From: Metabacillus_B sp050107715
Lineage (GTDB): Bacteria; Bacillota; Bacilli; Bacillales; Bacillaceae
DNA: 64,000 nucleotides
NCBI RefSeq assembly: GCF_050107715.1
Contig: NZ_JBNILN010000001.1
Location: forward strand, 310,001 to 374,000
Direction of reading: 5' to 3'
Shown: piece by piece, positions 60,927 through 64,000 of the stretch
Numbering within the stretch: position 1 is the first letter of the stretch
Layout of the letters: every line of letters begins with the position of its first letter
Translations under genes and position numbers: made by a program
The notes under the pieces: generated by a model
The model's input: only the letters and a program-made list of their open reading frames with translations
What the model was told of the DNA's origin: nothing
Databases searched by the model: none

Positions 60927-61460
60927 CTAGTTCGCTGTTTCCAGCCCCAGCGGCAGGCCAATCCTTTCAAACCTCTCCACAACAGCGGGAAGATCCTGCC
61001 TGGAAATGTAGTTCAGGTGAATATTAAAGGCAGGAAAGCCGGTGCTTTTATTGATCTTTACCGCTCTCTTAAGATTGGGGGGAATCTTTTCCAGCTGCTT
61101 CTCTTCATTCTTCAGCACAATCCCGATAAAATTTTGTCCATTAATAGAGTAAGGGATGACCCCGTCGATATCTGCTAAAGAAAAACGCAAATGCTGCTGA
61201 GGATATGGAGATATAGTAATGCTCTCCTCATCAAAAATGAGGTACGGCAGCTTGGCGTTTATACGGGAAATAACTTTTACTGACCCCCAAACAACAGCCG
61301 CTACAACAAAAATCGAAAGGATAACAATATACAATTCTATCGAGCTTTGATCCATTGCATAAAAGACAATCGGTATCATAAATCCAATAGCCAAAATCAC
61401 CATTAACGAAAAAAACAACCAAAGCTTTTTCTTATTTTCATAAATCTCCAGCCTATTCAC
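60927..61460 (-). CDS. STM3941-like membrane protein
   Basis: This 177-residue protein has two hydrophobic helices near the N terminus (about 13-35 and 42-62) and a soluble PH-like C-terminal domain (LPYLIFDEESITISPYPQQHLRFSLADIDGVIPYS). It resembles the STM3941 family of unknown function. The start is GTG at 61460 with GAGGG. No operon partner is seen. Confidence 0.7.
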   Translation of the reverse strand: MNRLEIYENKKKLWLFFSLMVILAIGFMIPIVFYAMDQSSIELYIVILSIFVVAAVVWGSVKVISRINAKLPYLIFDEESITISPYPQQHLRFSLADIDGVIPYSINGQNFIGIVLKNEEKQLEKIPPNLKRAVKINKSTGFPAFNIHLNYISRQDLPAVVERFERIGLPLGLETAN

Positions 61461-61625
61461 CAGCCATCCCTCACCATTCTAAAATATGATTACCTGCCTT
61501 ATTTACCCATATAAACTCCAAATCTAACCTTTTTTTAGGCGATTTACCTTATAATTTCCTCGACGGGGATACTATCAGTTTTTATTAAGACCAGCGGATG
61601 AAGTCTTATAGTGGGAGAGGTATAA

Positions 61626-61995
61626 ATGAGTGTAAATACAGAGTGGAAAGAAAATCGAATCGCCTCAGCTCACCGCGGAAAACCCAATGGTTATAACAGA
61701 AATGCGCAGCGGTTCTGCAGTGATTGGGGACACTCAGTTTCTGCCGGGTTATTGTGTGCTTTTTCCCTTCAAAGAGTTTCACACACTCGTAGAACTTCGT
61801 TTCACCCAGCGGAGTGAATACCTGTTAGACTTGAGTTAAGTCGGAGAAGCCATCCAAAAAGTGTGCACTCCAATAAGAGTAAATGATTCTATTTACGGAA
61901 ATACAGATGCCTATTTGCATGCCCATGTGTTTCCCAGGTATCATTGGGAGCCCGAAGAACGAATTCCTTACCCTGTCTGGCAGTATCCAGCTTAA
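61626..61995 (+). pseudogene. Broken HIT-like (Ap4A hydrolase-type) gene
   Basis: The stretch begins MSVNTEWKENRIASAHRGK, shifts by one frame to NPMVITEMRSGSAVIGDTQF and LPGYCVLFPF, and continues with KEFHTLVELRFTQRSEYLLD, a TAA stop, VGEAIQKVCTPIRVNDSIYG and NTDAYLHAHVFPRYHWEPEE. The HxHxF-type LHAHVFPRY and the order of motifs fit HIT-superfamily proteins. One frameshift near 61682 and one in-frame stop near 61837 disable it. The upstream GGGAGAGG ribosome binding site is still good, so loss may be recent. Confidence 0.75.
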
Positions 61996-62068
61996 AAGTC
62001 GCGGAATTCCGAACACGGAGAAATGAAAGAGAAATCATCCTCTTCCATTTACCAGTTAATGGAAATGA

Positions 62069-62107
62069 CAAAAAAGGCCTGCCCAAAGCGTTAGTGGGAC
62101 AGGCCTT
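62069..62107 (-). terminator. Terminator of the acyltransferase gene
   Basis: AAGGCCTGTCC pairs with GGGCAGGCCTT, then TTTTTTG on the minus strand. Confidence 0.88.
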
Positions 62108-62113
62108 GAATCT

Positions 62114-63160
62114 TTATGCTGTTTTCTTTTCCAGCTCCTGATGCTTCTTTTTCAGCGGAACCCCGTTAAAGAGGAGACGCAAATATTGGTTTCTGCGGAT
62201 AATGGCCCCTATCAGCAAGCTGCCGGTCACACCGATTAAAAATGCAACGCCCCAGTTAACCGTAATGGACTGCGGGTACCTCTCATTAAACAGGGTAAGA
62301 AAATAAAAGATGAACCCGACGTGGAATAACAGCAGATTAATAGAATTACGGCCAATATAGCTAAGGACGAATGTAATAATTTTGCTTTTAGTAAAGAGAC
62401 GGGTAATAAAGAAGACGATAAAGGCTCCTGTCACGCCATTTAAATAAAACAAAAAGAGATTGCCGTATTTACGATAGTTCATGTCAGCAAAGTCATTCAT
62501 TCCGCTTGTAAAAGGATAAATACAAATTGACAGCAGGATCAAAGAATAATAAAGCTTGGGATTTGAAAAGAACTGAACCCGTTTCAGCTCATTTCCGATA
62601 AAGAGGAAAAACATCGCAACCATTGCGAGATCCATATTCCAAGGGAGGAATACACTTTTCCCAATCCATGCACCCGCAGCACCTGCAGCTGCAAAAATGA
62701 CGAACTTAAGGACAAACGGTCTCCCGTGGAGCAGCCTTGCCATCAGCAAATAGAAAAGCTCCGTCATAAAAAGACAGATGAGGAACCAGGCCGGCCCATC
62801 AACGACGAGATATTTTCCATTGCCGTTAAAGATACCGAACAGCAGAAAAGATAAATCGGCCCCTTTATCTATTTGATAAAACTTCTCCATCCCAATCCGC
62901 ATGCCTAAAAGCAAAAAGCACGCAGAGAAATAGGGCAAAACCAGCCTCATCAGCCTATTTTTAAAAAAGAGCTTCACGTCACTTTCATATTTTACAAGGC
63001 TGAACAAATACCCTGACACAATAAAAAAGAGCGGCATTCTAAAATGTGAAAAGAAAACATCATATCGATCAGGCATGGCTGTATGGCCAAGCACGACAAG
63101 TGAGATCGTAATCCCCCTGATTATATCTAATTCAGCCACACGTTTTTTCTTTTGGCTCAT
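62114..63160 (-). CDS. Acyltransferase family 3 membrane protein
   Basis: This 348-residue protein with about ten hydrophobic segments starts RVAELDIIRGITISLVVLGHT, the family-3 pattern with the conserved Arg and His. FRMPLFFIVSGYLF follows. Such proteins O-acetylate surface sugars or peptidoglycan. It lacks the extracellular SGNH domain of OatA. AGGAG lies seven bases before the ATG at 63160; the ATG just upstream is closer. Monocistronic, with its own terminator. Acceptor unknown. Confidence 0.87.
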   Translation of the reverse strand: MSQKKKRVAELDIIRGITISLVVLGHTAMPDRYDVFFSHFRMPLFFIVSGYLFSLVKYESDVKLFFKNRLMRLVLPYFSACFLLLGMRIGMEKFYQIDKGADLSFLLFGIFNGNGKYLVVDGPAWFLICLFMTELFYLLMARLLHGRPFVLKFVIFAAAGAAGAWIGKSVFLPWNMDLAMVAMFFLFIGNELKRVQFFSNPKLYYSLILLSICIYPFTSGMNDFADMNYRKYGNLFLFYLNGVTGAFIVFFITRLFTKSKIITFVLSYIGRNSINLLLFHVGFIFYFLTLFNERYPQSITVNWGVAFLIGVTGSLLIGAIIRRNQYLRLLFNGVPLKKKHQELEKKTA

Positions 63161-63312
63161 CATAAAGCTCCTATCTATTAAATCGACTGATCACCAAGTA
63201 TTAGTCTACCAAAGTTAGTGAGGGATTTCATTGTGAATTACAGGATATTTCATGAGCTTTTACTGGAGAGCGAAACGAGCAGGACGAAAGGGACCGCCAA
63301 ATCAGAAAAACC

Positions 63313-63341
63313 AAAAAAAAACGGGGAAATGTAACTCCCCG
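63313..63341 (-). terminator. Terminator of minJ
   Basis: CGGGGA pairs with TCCCCG over a seven- to eight-base loop, followed by nine T on the minus strand. Confidence 0.85.
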
Positions 63342-63354
63342 AATAGTTTAAGAA

Positions 63355-64000
63355 TTATACCGCATCCAGACTCTTTATCCGCGGCTGTTCCACAAACAGC
63401 AGACCAAGCTCATGGTGATCCCCTTCGTATGTAGCACGCTGTTCGTAGCGGATTTCTCCATTGAGCCCAATCATTTCAAGCTTGCATAACGCTCTGTTTT
63501 TTTGCAGCGCCTCATAAAATTCTCCGGTGTTTTTAACAGGTGTTCCGTTCACCTTAATAATGGTCTCACCAACTTTAAGGCCGATTTTGTCAGCTGGAGA
63601 GCCTGGCAGAATCCCTAAAATCATCAGTCCTCTGTCTTTTTTTGAGAAAAAGAAGGAGGCAGAGTCATCATTCATTTTCTGGCGGATAATCAGAAATGAT
63701 CTTCCTGCCACCGCGCACAGGATGGAAACGAATGCGAGCGGCTGCCACCACACCGATGCACAGGCAATCACTAACGTAAGAAGCCCGAGCCAGATAATCC
63801 GTTTAGCGGAAACCTGAATGCTTTCTTTCGGAAGAGATCCTCTCACTGATTGGCGGAATCCAATTAAAAACGGCGCGATGATTAGAGAGAAGCTTTGTCC
63901 GTTCATTTCAAACACTGGCCACCATGAAAAAACAGAAGTCAGCGCTCCCCCCGGAACAAAAAAGATGACCGGGAGCATCCAGGTGCGGTTGGCGATGTGC
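63355..64000 (-). CDS. minJ: MinJ-like topological determinant, C-terminal part (runs off the right edge)
   Basis: MinJ links DivIVA to MinD at division sites and poles. About 214 C-terminal residues are present. Hydrophobic segments include FFVPGGALTSVFSWWPVF, LIIAPFLIGFRQSV and IIWLGLLTLVIACASVWWQPLAFVSILCAV. A cytoplasmic PDZ domain then follows (GLMILGILPGSPADKIGLKVGETIIKVNG), as in MinJ. Its place downstream of the uvrB-csbA region fits B. subtilis order. The N-terminal membrane part is missing, so the call rests on the PDZ, topology and position. Confidence 0.82.
   Translation of the reverse strand, partial: HIANRTWMLPVIFFVPGGALTSVFSWWPVFEMNGQSFSLIIAPFLIGFRQSVRGSLPKESIQVSAKRIIWLGLLTLVIACASVWWQPLAFVSILCAVAGRSFLIIRQKMNDDSASFFFSKKDRGLMILGILPGSPADKIGLKVGETIIKVNGTPVKNTGEFYEALQKNRALCKLEMIGLNGEIRYEQRATYEGDHHELGLLFVEQPRIKSLDAV

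Overview
The window is a chromosomal segment of a Bacillus-group bacterium (family Bacillaceae). Gene order, strong GGAGG-type ribosome binding sites, GTG and TTG starts and operator sequences all match the Bacillus subtilis plan. Several insertions and different neighbours show that it is not B. subtilis itself. Most genes lie on the minus strand.

Region by region. (1) 1-6490: the glycolytic operon cggR-gap-pgk-tpiA-gpmI-eno, with a CggR operator and sigma-A promoter ahead of cggR; eno runs off the left edge. (2) 6483-9092: a thiol-redox protein, sigma-54 (sigL), yvfG, a candidate structured RNA, tRNA-Arg and a DUF2164 gene. (3) 9223-10023: clpP with a sigma-B promoter and a CtsR-controlled sigma-A promoter. 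(4) 10062-16647: the nudix-rapZ-yvcK-whiA-crh operon, then trxB and a TPR gene. (5) 16837-23315: a complete histidine operon, hisZGDBHAFI. (6) 23424-24265: a striking array of about twenty 41-42 bp tandem units. (7) 24341-28250: hprK-lgt-yvoD-ppaX-yvoF. (8) 28477-37235: a secreted phosphoesterase, the yvlABCD envelope-stress operon with a sigma-W type promoter, and csbA-uvrB-uvrA with a LexA-like box.

(9) 37313-63354 is an accessory stretch between csbA and minJ. It holds an HAD enzyme, an Old Yellow Enzyme, a MifM-like arrest leader in front of a second YidC insertase, RF3, a nitronate monooxygenase, a phosphatase, an esterase, a BirA-controlled bioY, a VOC protein, a short membrane protein, a secreted M14 peptidase, a phosphate transporter pair, a LacI-controlled sugar ABC transporter without its ATPase, a lipase, a MATE pump, two broken genes and an acyltransferase. 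Two intergenic clusters there share one dispersed repeat. (10) minJ, the division-site PDZ protein, is cut off at the right edge.

The genes join central carbon flux and its sensing (CggR, HprK, Crh, PpaX, YvcK), protein and membrane quality control (ClpP, YidC2 with its leader, Yvl proteins), DNA repair and nutrient uptake. The most interesting item is the MifM-like leader at 39296-39664. It has a membrane segment, a W-I-x-x-V-x-x-M plus acidic arrest-like motif, and a 12-bp mRNA stem that buries the yidC2 Shine-Dalgarno sequence.
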